DNA of 64,000 nucleotides from Paenibacillus spongiae (GCF_024734895.1 NZ_CP091430.1:6937501-7001500); one strand, 5' to 3'; shown: positions 55,789-64,000, counted from the first letter of the stretch. Program-made: numbers and translations. Notes: generated by a model from the letters alone, not told the origin.

Positions 55789-58266
55789 TTAGGCTCGGTA
55801 TTTCGTTGCAGGCTCTCCCTCGGCGACTTCGCCCGTCAAGGGTTCCTTATGCGTAACGGTCAATTCGCCATTCTTCTCGTCAATGACGAGCGTGTCGCCT
55901 TTGCTAATTTTACCCATCAGCAGATCTTCGGACAACCGGTCCTCGATATGCTTCTGAATCGCTCTACGCAGCGGACGCGCTCCGTATTGCGGATCGAAGC
56001 CTTCCTTCGCAAGGAAATTCTTCGCCGCGTCGGTAAGCGTGAAGTCCACTTCCTGCTCGCGCAGACGCTTGCGCAGCTCGTCGGACATCAGCGTTACGAT
56101 TTCCGCAATGTGCTCTTGCTCCAGCGCATGGAACACGATCGTCTCGTCGATCCGGTTCAGAAACTCGGGACGGAAGCTCTTCTTCAGTTCTGCAAGCACT
56201 TTATCCTTCATCACATTGAAGTCATGCCCCGCATTCTGGACGGCTGTAAAGCCGAGCGAAGAATTTCGTTTAATTTGATCGGCGCCAACGTTTGAAGTCA
56301 TAATAATCAAGGTGTTGCGGAAGTCGACCACTCTGCCCTTGGAGTCCGTCAGACGGCCATCCTCCAGCACCTGCAGCAGAATATTGAACACTTCGGGATG
56401 CGCCTTCTCGATTTCATCAAGCAGCACGACCGAATACGGTTTGCGGCGAACCTTCTCTGTCAGCTGGCCGCCTTCCTCGTAACCGACATATCCCGGAGGC
56501 GCCCCGACAAGACGGGAGGTCGAATGCTTCTCCATGTATTCGGACATATCGATACGAATAACCGCGTTCTCGTCGCCGAACATCGCTTCGGCGAGCGCCC
56601 GTGCCAATTCCGTCTTCCCGACACCGGTCGGGCCGAGGAAAATGAACGAGCCGATCGGACGCTTCGGATCCTTCAGACCTGCACGCGCACGGCGGATCGC
56701 ACGCGATACCGACTTGACTGCTTCAGATTGGCCGATTACGCGATCATGCAGAATCTCTTCCATTTTTAGCAGCCGCTGCGTTTCTTCCTCCGCCAGCTTG
56801 CTCACCGGAATGCCGGTCCAGCTTGCAACGACCTGCGCAATATCCTCGGTCGTTACCTCGGAGTCCGTGCGCCCTTGTTTTTCTTTCCACTGGTTTTTCG
56901 TCAAGTCGAGCTCTTCACGGATTTTTTGCTCCGTGTCGCGCAGTGCGGCTGCCTTCTCGAACTCTTGGCTTTGCACCGCGGAATCCTTCTCCTTGCGGAT
57001 ATCGTCCAGACGGTTCTCCAGCTGCTTGAGATTAGGCGGTACCGTGTACGACTTGAGCCGGACTTTGGAAGAAGCCTCGTCGATCAGGTCGATTGCTTTA
57101 TCCGGCAGGAACCGGTCTGTAATGTAGCGGTCGGACAGCTTAACGGCTTGCTCGATCGCCTCATCGGTAATTTTCACGCGGTGATGCGCTTCATAGCGGT
57201 CACGCAGGCCATGCAGAATTTGAATCGCTTCTTCCGGCGATGGCTGGTCGACTGTGATCGGCTGGAAGCGGCGCTCAAGAGCCGCGTCCTTCTCAATATA
57301 TTTGCGGTATTCGTCAAGCGTCGTTGCCCCGATGCACTGCAGCTCACCGCGGGCAAGCGCCGGCTTCAGGATGTTGGAAGCATCTATGGCACCTTCGGCG
57401 CCGCCTGCTCCGATCAGCGTATGCAGCTCATCGATGAACAAGATGATATTCCCGGCTTGACGGATTTCATCCATAATTTTCTTCAAACGGTCTTCGAACT
57501 CGCCGCGATACTTCGTGCCTGCGACGACCGAACCCATATCCAGCGTCATCACGCGCTTATCGCGCAGCGTCTCGGGAATTTCGCCGGCAATGATTTTTTG
57601 AGCCAGTCCTTCGGCGATGGCCGTTTTACCGACGCCAGGCTCACCGATCAGCACCGGATTGTTCTTCGTCCGGCGGCTGAGAACCTGGATGACGCGCTCA
57701 ATTTCCTTGCTGCGCCCGATAACTGGGTCCAGGTTGCCTTCCTTCGCGTATGCGGTCAGATCCCGCGCAAGACCGTCCAGAGTTGGCGTACTTACATTCG
57801 ACGGCGAGCCGTGATTGCTCGATACCGCTTCACTGCTGCCAAGCAGCTGCAGCACCTGCTGGCGGGCTTTGTTTAGGCTGATCCCCAGGTTGTTCAGCAC
57901 TCTGGCGGCCACACCCTCGCCTTCGCGAATGAGGCCCAGCAGGATATGCTCAGTCCCCACATAGGTATGACCCAGCTTGCGGGCTTCATCCATGGACAGC
58001 TCAATAACCTTCTTGGCACGCGGTGTATAGGCAATATTCGTAGGCTGCTCTTGACCGCGGCCGATTAGCGTTTCCACTTCGTCCTGAATCTTCTCCAAAC
58101 TTAAACCGAGACCGATCAGCGCCTTGGCGGCGATGCCTTCCCCTTCCCGATTCAAGCCAAGCAAAATATGCTCTGTACCGATATTGTTATGACCGAGACG
58201 AACCGCTTCCTCCTGTGCAAGCGCAAGCACCTTCTGCGCACGCTCGGTGAATCTTCCAAACATCAT
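55789..58266 (-). CDS. clpC: ATP-dependent Clp protease ATP-binding subunit ClpC
   Basis: An Hsp100 unfoldase that feeds ClpP and, with McsB, degrades arginine-phosphorylated proteins. It has 825 residues from the ATG at 58266 (MMFGRFTERAQKVL). There are two N-terminal Clp repeats (1-145), NBD1 Walker A GEPGVGKTA and Walker B FIDELH, a middle domain with a UVR-like EKAAALRD segment (about 420-455), and NBD2 with GPTGVGKTELA and LLDEIEKAHP. It is the last gene of the CtsR operon, two nt after mcsB. Confidence 0.99.
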   Translation of the reverse strand: MMFGRFTERAQKVLALAQEEAVRLGHNNIGTEHILLGLNREGEGIAAKALIGLGLSLEKIQDEVETLIGRGQEQPTNIAYTPRAKKVIELSMDEARKLGHTYVGTEHILLGLIREGEGVAARVLNNLGISLNKARQQVLQLLGSSEAVSSNHGSPSNVSTPTLDGLARDLTAYAKEGNLDPVIGRSKEIERVIQVLSRRTKNNPVLIGEPGVGKTAIAEGLAQKIIAGEIPETLRDKRVMTLDMGSVVAGTKYRGEFEDRLKKIMDEIRQAGNIILFIDELHTLIGAGGAEGAIDASNILKPALARGELQCIGATTLDEYRKYIEKDAALERRFQPITVDQPSPEEAIQILHGLRDRYEAHHRVKITDEAIEQAVKLSDRYITDRFLPDKAIDLIDEASSKVRLKSYTVPPNLKQLENRLDDIRKEKDSAVQSQEFEKAAALRDTEQKIREELDLTKNQWKEKQGRTDSEVTTEDIAQVVASWTGIPVSKLAEEETQRLLKMEEILHDRVIGQSEAVKSVSRAIRRARAGLKDPKRPIGSFIFLGPTGVGKTELARALAEAMFGDENAVIRIDMSEYMEKHSTSRLVGAPPGYVGYEEGGQLTEKVRRKPYSVVLLDEIEKAHPEVFNILLQVLEDGRLTDSKGRVVDFRNTLIIMTSNVGADQIKRNSSLGFTAVQNAGHDFNVMKDKVLAELKKSFRPEFLNRIDETIVFHALEQEHIAEIVTLMSDELRKRLREQEVDFTLTDAAKNFLAKEGFDPQYGARPLRRAIQKHIEDRLSEDLLMGKISKGDTLVIDEKNGELTVTHKEPLTGEVAEGEPATKYRA

Positions 58267-58268
58267 GT

Positions 58269-59351
58269 TCACACACCCCCATGATCGGATTTACGCCCCA
58301 AATGCTGGCGGATTAATTCTGCACGCCGGATATCCCGCTGATCCATGTTCAGCTTCTCATTGAATGTATGCTGAAGGAAACCCGGCTGTGTTAATACCAT
58401 TAATTCATTCATGACCTGCGGCGACACATCCCGAATTAAGCCGAGATCGATCCCCAAGCGAACATCGGATAGCCGCTGAGCAGCTTCCTTCGAATCCATG
58501 ATCGATGCATGCGACAAAATCCCGTAGGACCGGAACACCCGATCCTCCAGCCGCACCCGCGACTCCTGCTGCATCATCCGCTCGCGCGCCGCCCGTTCAT
58601 GCTCGATAATTTGTTTGGCAACGCTGTGCAAATTATCGATGATTTCATGCTCAGACTGCCCGAGTGTAATTTGGTTCGAAATTTGAAACAGATTGCCAAG
58701 CGCCTCGCTGCCTTCGCCGTACATCCCGCGAACAGCGAGCCCGACTTGTGTAATAGCCGACAAAATGCGGTTAATTTGCTGCGTCATCACAAGCGCCGGC
58801 AGATGCATCATGACCGATGCCCGTATCCCCGTTCCGACGTTTGTCGGACAGCTTGTTAAAAACCCGCGGCGTTCATCAAACGCGTAATCGGCCTCTTCTT
58901 CGAATATATCGTCAATGCGGCTCGCTAGCTCCCAGGCCTCGTTAATTTGAAAACCGGGATACAAGCATTGAATCCGCAGATGATCCTCTTCATTCACCAT
59001 GATGCTGACCGATTCGTTATCGCTCAGAACGAGTGCGCCGCACCTCGACTCATTCGCAAGGTTAGGACTGATGAGGTGCTTCTCGACCAGTACTCTTCGC
59101 TCCAGCTCGTTCAGGTCGGATAACGGGATCGTCTCGAATCGGCCGATCTCATTCAATCGTCCCGAATTACCGACTGACGTCAGGCGCTCCATGACTTCCT
59201 GCGATTGTTGATTGGTTGCAAGCATCGGAAACGGATGCCCTAGCAGGTTTCGGGCAATGCGAACGCGGCTGCTGATTACAATATCGGCATCGGGTCCGGT
59301 GCCCTGCATCCAATCGCTAAGCGCATGCTGTGTAAATGAACGATTCGACAA
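58269..59351 (-). CDS. mcsB: Protein arginine kinase McsB
   Basis: Phosphorylates arginines on proteins to mark them for ClpCP and inactivates CtsR under stress. I choose the TTG at 59351, behind AAGGAGG, giving MSNRSFTQHALSDWMQG, 360 residues; the longer frame overlaps mcsA. The guanidino-kinase core is visible: SSRVRIARN, NEEDHLRIQ, RRGFLTSCPTNVGTGIRASVM. The C-terminal RDIRRAELIR matches the phosphoarginine-binding pocket. Confidence 0.97.
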   Translation of the reverse strand: MSNRSFTQHALSDWMQGTGPDADIVISSRVRIARNLLGHPFPMLATNQQSQEVMERLTSVGNSGRLNEIGRFETIPLSDLNELERRVLVEKHLISPNLANESRCGALVLSDNESVSIMVNEEDHLRIQCLYPGFQINEAWELASRIDDIFEEEADYAFDERRGFLTSCPTNVGTGIRASVMMHLPALVMTQQINRILSAITQVGLAVRGMYGEGSEALGNLFQISNQITLGQSEHEIIDNLHSVAKQIIEHERAARERMMQQESRVRLEDRVFRSYGILSHASIMDSKEAAQRLSDVRLGIDLGLIRDVSPQVMNELMVLTQPGFLQHTFNEKLNMDQRDIRRAELIRQHLGRKSDHGGV

Positions 59352-59382
59352 GGCGATTCCTCCTTCCTTCACTGGCGACGTG

Positions 59383-59904
59383 TTAGGTCTCGGCGACGCT
59401 TCGCTCCAATTCGCGGATTCGGTCGCGGATCTTAGCCGCATGCTCGAATTCCTCGCGTCCTATCAGGTCGTGAAGCTCATGTCTAAGATTCTCGATCTCG
59501 CGCTTCAGCTGAATTTGTCCGCCTGAACGCTTCGGAACCTTCCCGACATGAACGGTATTCCCATGAACACGTTTCAGGATCGGATCCAGCTTATCGCCGA
59601 ATTGGTCGTAGCAATTGCTGCAGCCGAACCGTCCCATTTTGCTGAACTGTCCGTACGTCAAACCGCAATTATCACACCGCAGTGCCTGCGGTTTGGCGCT
59701 CAGTCCGCCGACACCCCCAGGGGTCTCGAAGTCGAGCAGGCCGGAAAGAAGACTATGGATGGAAAATCCGCTTGCAGGGCTTGCGAGACCTTCGCCCTTC
59801 TCCCTTGCGCATGATTCGCAAAAATGAAATTCCGTTTTCTCCCCGTTGACGTTTTTCATGAAATGGAGCGTCGCCGGGCGCTTACCGCATTCTTGACAGA
59901 TCAT
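59383..59904 (-). CDS. mcsA: McsA, zinc-finger activator of McsB
   Basis: An adaptor that activates the McsB kinase. It has 173 residues with four CxxC pairs: C3-x2-C6, C29-x2-C32, CDNC near 76 and CSNC near 94. A C-terminal UVR domain follows (EFEHAAKIRDRIRELE). The ribosome binding site AGGAGGG is unusually far (about 12 nt) from the ATG and lies right at the edge of the repeat array that separates it from ctsR. Confidence 0.96.
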   Translation of the reverse strand: MICQECGKRPATLHFMKNVNGEKTEFHFCESCAREKGEGLASPASGFSIHSLLSGLLDFETPGGVGGLSAKPQALRCDNCGLTYGQFSKMGRFGCSNCYDQFGDKLDPILKRVHGNTVHVGKVPKRSGGQIQLKREIENLRHELHDLIGREEFEHAAKIRDRIRELERSVAET

Positions 59905-59924
59905 AAGTCGCGTAATCCCTCCTA

Positions 59925-60287
59925 AAGTTTCGCGGACGCAAAACTCAATATCGAAATCATACGCTTAAAAGTTTTGCGAAGCAAAACTCACTTCGTAAGC
60001 ATAAACTTAAGTTTTGCGAAGCAAAACTCACTTCGCAAGCATAACCTTAAGTTTTGCGGAGCAAAACTCACTTCGCAAGCATAACCTTAAGTTTTGCGGA
60101 GCAAAACTCACTTCGCAAGCATAACCTTAAGTTTTGCGGAGCAAAACTCACTTCGCAGCATTGCCCTAAGTTTTGCGGAGCGAAACTCTTCGTAAGCATT
60201 AGCTTTCGATTTGCAATACCATGCTCACTTTGTAAGTATTACCCTAAATTTTCGCGAAGCAAAACCCGCTTCGAAAGCATAACCTGT
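59925..60287. repeat. Array of about nine 40-nt palindromic repeat units between ctsR and mcsA
   Basis: The core units start at 59970, 60010, 60050, 60090 and 60130. Each begins AGTTTTGCGGAGCAAAACT, an 8-bp palindrome with a GGA or GAA loop, then CACTTCGCAAGCATAACCTTA. The three central units are nearly identical. Degenerate units flank them (about 59925, 60169, 60209, 60248). Units are contiguous, without spacers. The period of 40 is not a multiple of three. The array fills the whole ctsR-mcsA gap and is transcribed with the operon. Confidence 0.93.
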
Positions 60288-60305
60288 GCTGCGGAACATA
60301 ACCAC

Positions 60306-60767
60306 TTACTTCGCAAGCAGCGTAATGAGCATTGCCTTGAGCAGTCTTGCGCGAACCTCGTCACGCGTAGGCAGTATCAACGCAATGGCTTCACGCGATA
60401 CCGCTGCCCGCAGCAAATTAGCTTCCCGTTTGGAAATCAGCTCTGCTTCTTCCAGTTGATAAATTATGCCTTCCGCAGCCGTTTGATCCACCTCGGATCC
60501 GATCGTTTGTGCGATATGCCCTTGAATCATCTTCAGCGTAGGCAGTTCGACGCGCTGGATCCGGATGTACCCTCCGCCGCCTCGTTTGCTTTCAACGAGG
60601 TAACCTTTCTCCAGCGTAAAGCGGGTACTGATCACGTAATTGATTTGCGACGGAACACATGAGAACCGGTCTGCCAAATCGTTGCGCTGAATTTCGACCG
60701 CGCCTTCTGGGCTATCCTGCAGCATATGCTTCAAATACTGCTCGATGAGATCGGAAATGTTGCGCAT
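60306..60767 (-). CDS. ctsR: Transcriptional repressor CtsR
   Basis: A heat-sensing repressor of class III stress genes (clpC, clpP, clpE). It has 153 residues from the ATG at 60767 behind GGAGGTTAGTGAA. A winged HTH (SCVPSQINYVISTRFTLEKG) is followed by the thermosensor glycine-rich loop RGGGGYIRI and a C-terminal dimerisation/McsB-contact domain. It is first gene of its own operon, with an operator in the promoter region. Confidence 0.98.
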   Translation of the reverse strand: MRNISDLIEQYLKHMLQDSPEGAVEIQRNDLADRFSCVPSQINYVISTRFTLEKGYLVESKRGGGGYIRIQRVELPTLKMIQGHIAQTIGSEVDQTAAEGIIYQLEEAELISKREANLLRAAVSREAIALILPTRDEVRARLLKAMLITLLAK

Positions 60768-60851
60768 TTCACTAACCTCCTTACTGCTGACAGAAACTAC
60801 GTTGAGCATCTTGAAAAATCAAAAAAGTCTAATTAATCAGATTTCATTGAC

Positions 60852-60868
60852 TTTGACTTTCTTTGACT
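60852..60868 (-). promoter_or_regulatory. ctsR: CtsR operator
   Basis: The minus strand reads AGTCAAA-GAA-AGTCAAA, a full match to the CtsR heptad repeat (A/G)GTCAAA-NAN-(A/G)GTCAAA. A partial third GTCAA follows. It lies just downstream of the -10 element, over the predicted start site. Confidence 0.92.
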
Positions 60869-60876
60869 TTAACTTT

Positions 60877-60904
60877 ATTATACGCGTTTTTACCAAAAGG
60901 TCAA
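60877..60904 (-). promoter_or_regulatory. ctsR: Predicted SigA promoter of ctsR-mcsA-mcsB-clpC
   Basis: TTGACC and a perfect TATAAT with a 16-nt spacer on the minus strand. The CtsR operator begins 8 nt downstream of the -10. Confidence 0.8.
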
Positions 60905-61089
60905 GAGGATTGCCATCAAATCCTGTCTCCTTTTTAGCTTTAGCGGTTGGCGGGCATTTATACGTATCCGGCTTATGCAACCTTTATATTCCACTCGCCG
61001 TCTAGTAGTCATTCCCATAAGTAACGCCAAGAGTTTCCGGCCTTCCCCGGTTATCGTCGAAACAAACTGATCTACAAGGAGGCACCGCC

Positions 61090-62286
61090 ATGAAGAAGAC
61101 GTCCCGCTCAGCCGGTCGTCATTGGAAGCAATGGATCGGCGCTGCTGTTATAACGCCTGTACTGCTCGGCGGATTTTCAGAAGCTCCTTTTGCCGCTCCT
61201 CTTTCCGCACAGGCAGAACAAGCAGAGGGTCAGTCAAGCAGCGCCTTATCATGGAGCTATTCATATGCTTATGAAGATCAACGTACAGGTACCGTACTGG
61301 TTAATGTCTATAATAATGGTGAAAGCCGTATTCTTATGCGAGACGCCGAGGGCGCTTGGTCGAAGCTTCCGTCCAGGTATACGCAAGTATGGAATCTGCC
61401 CGGTTCATCAGCCGCCGCAATCATACCTACCTATATGATTGCACGAAATGAATTCGATAACCTTTACTTCAACTTCGAACGGCAAGCAATCGTGAGCGGC
61501 GGCCTTTATGAATGGTCACCCTCCCAAGCCTACGGCATACGCAAAGAAAGTCCCTATACGTTTCCACCGAACAACTTCTTGCTATTCAAAGATCAGAAAT
61601 CCGGCGTTATCCGCCAAATGGATGTTTCACCCTTCGATTACCGCCGCCTTCAATGGTTGAAGGATGGTTCATTCGTGACCGACCGATTCAACGACGCGGC
61701 CCAGGAGAACGAGATTGTTATTGGGCGTCCGGACACGGGAACGGTCAAACGTTTAATGCTGGGAACAATTCGCCGTATTAATGCAGACGCCGGCCTCATC
61801 GCATTTGTGAAGAATGAACCTGGGCGAATCTGGTATATCTACAACCTGTCTACAGGAAAGGAACGGACGTTGGTCAGCGAATCCGAGAAGTTGGCATTAT
61901 TCCCGGAGCCCGTTCCGTCCGATGATCCGAAAGCCGCGATCACACTGTCTTTGCCTGACGTTGATCGGCTGCCCGAGTTCAAACCCGCCTTCGAATATGC
62001 GAATGAAGCCGTTCTGAATATTAATGATCAACAGTATGCCCTTCCTTATGCCTTTATTGGCGGGAACAGCGTATACGTGCCTGTCCGTCCTCTGATTGAC
62101 GATTTAGGTCTTGAAGTGACGACGAACAAGTCTCCGCAAGGGAATTCCTACACCATCCAACGGGCAACTGCAGCCATCACGATAAAGAGTGATGAGGTGC
62201 ATATCTACAGCGACCGGCTGTTCATAAATACGGGCCATTTACAAAAACTCGGCTTCCATAATCCGGTCGTCGGGTGGATCAATTGA
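61090..62286 (+). CDS. Secreted stalk-domain protein (copper amine oxidase N-terminal-like), paralogue 1
   Basis: 398 residues of unknown function. A signal peptide is likely (KKTSRSAGRHWKQ, hydrophobic stretch 16-35, cleavage near APFAAP). Residues 50-290 form a beta-rich region with repeated W/Y-x-D-x-x-TG strands, possibly a propeller: YAYEDQRTGTVLV, FLLFKDQKSGVIRQM, IWYIYNLSTGKE. The C-terminal 90 residues resemble the stalk domain, with INDQQYALPYAFIGGNSVYVP and a final IYSDRLFINTGHL. The ribosome binding site AAGGAGG is strong. A tandem paralogue follows 66 nt later. Confidence 0.72.
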   Translation: MKKTSRSAGRHWKQWIGAAVITPVLLGGFSEAPFAAPLSAQAEQAEGQSSSALSWSYSYAYEDQRTGTVLVNVYNNGESRILMRDAEGAWSKLPSRYTQVWNLPGSSAAAIIPTYMIARNEFDNLYFNFERQAIVSGGLYEWSPSQAYGIRKESPYTFPPNNFLLFKDQKSGVIRQMDVSPFDYRRLQWLKDGSFVTDRFNDAAQENEIVIGRPDTGTVKRLMLGTIRRINADAGLIAFVKNEPGRIWYIYNLSTGKERTLVSESEKLALFPEPVPSDDPKAAITLSLPDVDRLPEFKPAFEYANEAVLNINDQQYALPYAFIGGNSVYVPVRPLIDDLGLEVTTNKSPQGNSYTIQRATAAITIKSDEVHIYSDRLFINTGHLQKLGFHNPVVGWIN

Positions 62287-62352
62287 GCTTCATGCGGATA
62301 ATTACTTGAATAGAATGTTTTTATCTAAACTAGGGAAGGTCGTGTCCGCTAC

Positions 62353-63612
62353 ATGAAAGTCGCATTAAAAAGTCGGTTGCTGCTTGCCGCTTCTATCGCC
62401 GTTCTCACCGCTTCTCTGCCAATGACTATACCTTCAGCAGCGTCAGCCGCATTTTATCTCAATGACTCAAATCCCCTTGCAGCCTGGACAATCCATTATT
62501 CCTTCGCCTTCAAGGATCCGTGGACAGGAACGCTATTTTTCAACGCTTCTAACGATGAGGGCGAGAGATATATTATTTTCAAAGAGAAGGATAGCACCTG
62601 GAGCAAGCTTCCCAAAGGCTATAATTTCGCCTGGAAGAACGGCAATGAGTCCCTTGCCCGCATCGACTTGTCGCATTCCGTCCTTGAACAATATAAGCCA
62701 GTAACCGCTCCCCTGTTCGGCACACTCTTGTATGACAATACCGATAATACGTTGGTCTATGGCAAGCCATATACGATTTCACCAGGACGGGGTTATGCCT
62801 TACGGGAACAGGAAGATTACATATCAACTGACAACGGGTCGCAACGGCAGTTCAGCATCTGGTTAAAGGATCGCAAGACCGGCGTCATACGTGAAATTTG
62901 GCGGAGCAGCCAGCGCGGCGAATATCGGTTTCATTGGACGAATGACGACAGACTCCTCTCTCAGCGCTATAATCAGGACACAAGAACGGTGGAAATTACG
63001 GAGTACAATCCTTCTACCGGTACGTTTGAGCATCTGCTCGACGGACAGCTTTGGCGAATCAATCCGAAGACCAACGAGATTCTGTATGTGGACAATACAC
63101 CAAAACGGAAAGTATGGATATACGATTTGAAGACCGGTATTAAACGGCTTTCCAAAGGCGTCGTCGAGGAAAATACGCGATTCGCCGCAGAGCCCGCGCC
63201 AATGGAAGTCACGGTTACCCCGCCGTCCGATCTGGATGTGCGGTCACTTCCGGAAGTGGAGCCCCAGTTCGTTCACGCCAACGAAGCGGATCTTATCGTG
63301 GATGGAACAAGATATTCATTGCCTATGGCAATCGTAAGCGGCATTAATAATTTCGTCCCTTTAACATCCATCATGAACGAGATGAACATCGCGCTATCCT
63401 CCGGATCCGCCGGTCCTGCCGCCAAGCGAACCTATCAGCTTACATACCGCGGTCAATCCCTAACCATAGGCGAGAACGAAATGCGTATTTACGATAATCG
63501 GATTTTTGTTAGTATCGCGCTGCTCAAACAACTGCTTCAAACCGATGATATGCAACTGCAGTGGTTACCCCCTTTAACCGGCAGCTCTAGCTCAGCCACC
63601 CCGGCATCCTAA
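62353..63612 (+). CDS. Secreted stalk-domain protein, paralogue 2
   Basis: 419 residues, a divergent duplicate of the preceding gene. The signal peptide has a hydrophobic core at 8-28 and an SAASA-A cleavage site. Conserved with paralogue 1 are FAFKDPWTGTLFF, TWSKLPKGYNFAW, ISPGRGYALRE, WLKDRKTGVIREI, the WIYDLKTGIKR strand, LPEVEPQFVHANEADL and the stalk end EMRIYDNRIFVSIALL. The ribosome binding site is weak (GGAAGG, too distant), so it may depend on coupled expression. A Ser/Ala-rich tail ends the protein, followed by a terminator. Confidence 0.7.
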   Translation: MKVALKSRLLLAASIAVLTASLPMTIPSAASAAFYLNDSNPLAAWTIHYSFAFKDPWTGTLFFNASNDEGERYIIFKEKDSTWSKLPKGYNFAWKNGNESLARIDLSHSVLEQYKPVTAPLFGTLLYDNTDNTLVYGKPYTISPGRGYALREQEDYISTDNGSQRQFSIWLKDRKTGVIREIWRSSQRGEYRFHWTNDDRLLSQRYNQDTRTVEITEYNPSTGTFEHLLDGQLWRINPKTNEILYVDNTPKRKVWIYDLKTGIKRLSKGVVEENTRFAAEPAPMEVTVTPPSDLDVRSLPEVEPQFVHANEADLIVDGTRYSLPMAIVSGINNFVPLTSIMNEMNIALSSGSAGPAAKRTYQLTYRGQSLTIGENEMRIYDNRIFVSIALLKQLLQTDDMQLQWLPPLTGSSSSATPAS

Positions 63613-63820
63613 ATAAAATGAGGCCTGATCCATGCGGAGGTTGATCGCATAGATCAGGCCTCTTTCCAAATATTCTCTCTCCTGCGGGTTTCGTTTGTTG
63701 GATTTGTCCGATCAGCTGCTGCAAGAAAGCCGTGATGGCTTCTACATGGCCGGATTGGTGGCAAACGTTCTTGAAGCCATCCATGAGATCCTGCACCTTA
63801 TACTGATCCGCTTTTGTCAT
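63587..63820 (-). CDS. Doubtful small ORF
   Basis: About 77 codons from an ATG at 63820 (MTKADQYKVQDLMDGFKN...). The first 50 residues have protein-like composition and a predicted helix (EAITAFLQQLIGQIQQ). However, there is no ribosome binding site, and the C-terminal third runs through the terminator of the stalk-domain gene and into its 3' end. It could be a remnant or chance. Confidence 0.2.
   Translation of the reverse strand: MTKADQYKVQDLMDGFKNVCHQSGHVEAITAFLQQLIGQIQQTKPAGERIFGKRPDLCDQPPHGSGLILFRMPGWLS
63620..63662 (+). terminator. Terminator of the stalk-domain genes
   Basis: GAGGCCTGATC and GATCAGGCCTC form an 11-bp stem that extends further (ATGCG/CGCAT), followed by TTTCC. It lies right behind the second stalk-domain gene. 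Confidence 0.75.
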
Positions 63821-63868
63821 CTTATATAACTTGATTACTGTGAAAGAAAAGAGTACATCTATAATCAA

Positions 63869-63897
63869 CAAAAAACCGACCGCAAATGCGGTCGGTT
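63869..63897 (-). terminator. Terminator of the rRNA operon
   Basis: AACCGACCGC-ATTT-GCGGTCGGTT followed by TTTTG on the minus strand, a 10-bp stem directly after the 5S rRNA. Confidence 0.85.
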
Positions 63898-63903
63898 CCT
63901 CGT

Positions 63904-64000
63904 GCTTGGCGACGTCCTACTCTTCCAGGACCCTGCGGTCCAAGTACCATCGGCGCTGAAGGGCTTAACGGTCGTGTTCGAGATGGGTACGCGTGGTTCC
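63904..64000 (-). rRNA. rrf: 5S ribosomal RNA, 3' part (5' end outside window)
   Basis: On the minus strand the segment reads ACCCATCTCGAACACGACCG, the CGCCGATGGTACTTGGACCG segment and a GCAGGGTCCTGGAAGAGTAG stretch, ending in GCCAAGC. These are the classic conserved parts of Bacillus-type 5S rRNA. About the first 20 nt are beyond the right edge. It is the last gene of an rRNA operon reading into the window. Confidence 0.96.

Noticed and set aside
59925..60287. CRISPR array
   Set aside because: Units are contiguous, with no unique spacers and no cas genes nearby. The period is a tandem repeat, not repeat-spacer alternation.
60054..60662. 202-codon ORF reading through the repeat array and antisense to ctsR
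   Set aside because: The 40-nt period shifts frame with each unit, so the peptide is not repeated, and half of it is antisense to a certain gene.

Overview
The window comes from a spore-forming Firmicute, most likely Paenibacillus or a close relative (Paenibacillaceae). The evidence is the classical Bacillus-type ribosomal/RNA-polymerase superoperon joined to sporulation and germination genes (pdaB, kbaA, gerD, cwlD, sigH), the ctsR-mcsA-mcsB-clpC stress operon, a pssA gene and a DUF1573-like gene beside yacL/disA, and secreted copper-amine-oxidase-type stalk-domain proteins. Almost every gene lies on the minus strand, so transcription runs from right to left.

Reading with transcription: (1) 64000-60900 holds the 3' part of a 5S rRNA and its terminator, followed by two plus-strand tandem paralogues with stalk domains. 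(2) 60900-55750 is the heat-shock operon ctsR-mcsA-mcsB-clpC. It has a SigA-type promoter with a CtsR operator over the start site, and an unusual array of 40-nt palindromic repeats between ctsR and mcsA. (3) 55700-49200 holds an isolated haem-monooxygenase-like gene, radA-disA, pssA, a plus-strand DUF1573-like gene, then yacL-ispD-ispF-gltX. (4) 47080-42600 is a T-box(Cys)-controlled cysE-cysS-mrnC-rlmB-yacP operon. (5) 42500-37050 holds sigH, rpmG-secE-nusG, rplK-rplA, and rplJ-rplL with an L10 leader/attenuator, then an RsmC-like methyltransferase. (6) 37030-24330 holds rpoB-rpoC-L7Ae-like-rpsL-rpsG-fusA-tuf. (7) 23980-8400 is the S10-spc-alpha ribosomal protein cluster from rpsJ to rplQ, with secY, adk, map, a KOW protein, infA and rpoA. 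(8) 8265-6410 holds truA and rplM-rpsI, with a likely L13 leader. (9) 6390-1 holds a cysH-sat sulfate-assimilation pair, then cwlD, salA/mrp, gerD, kbaA and pdaB.

Together the genes form the core transcription/translation machinery plus the conserved neighbours concerned with protein quality control, c-di-AMP signalling, isoprenoid and cysteine supply, and sporulation/germination. Most products are ordinary housekeeping proteins with wild-type motifs. The less expected material is the palindromic repeat family (an array in the clpC operon and a divergent copy between rplO and rpmD), the tandem secreted stalk-domain paralogues of unknown function, the triple TGACATTT motif at the rpoB promoter, the cysH-sat insertion, and the absence of the ecfA1-ecfA2-ecfT module normally found between rplQ and truA. 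I saw no CRISPR array, prophage, insertion sequence, tRNA gene or dedicated defence system.
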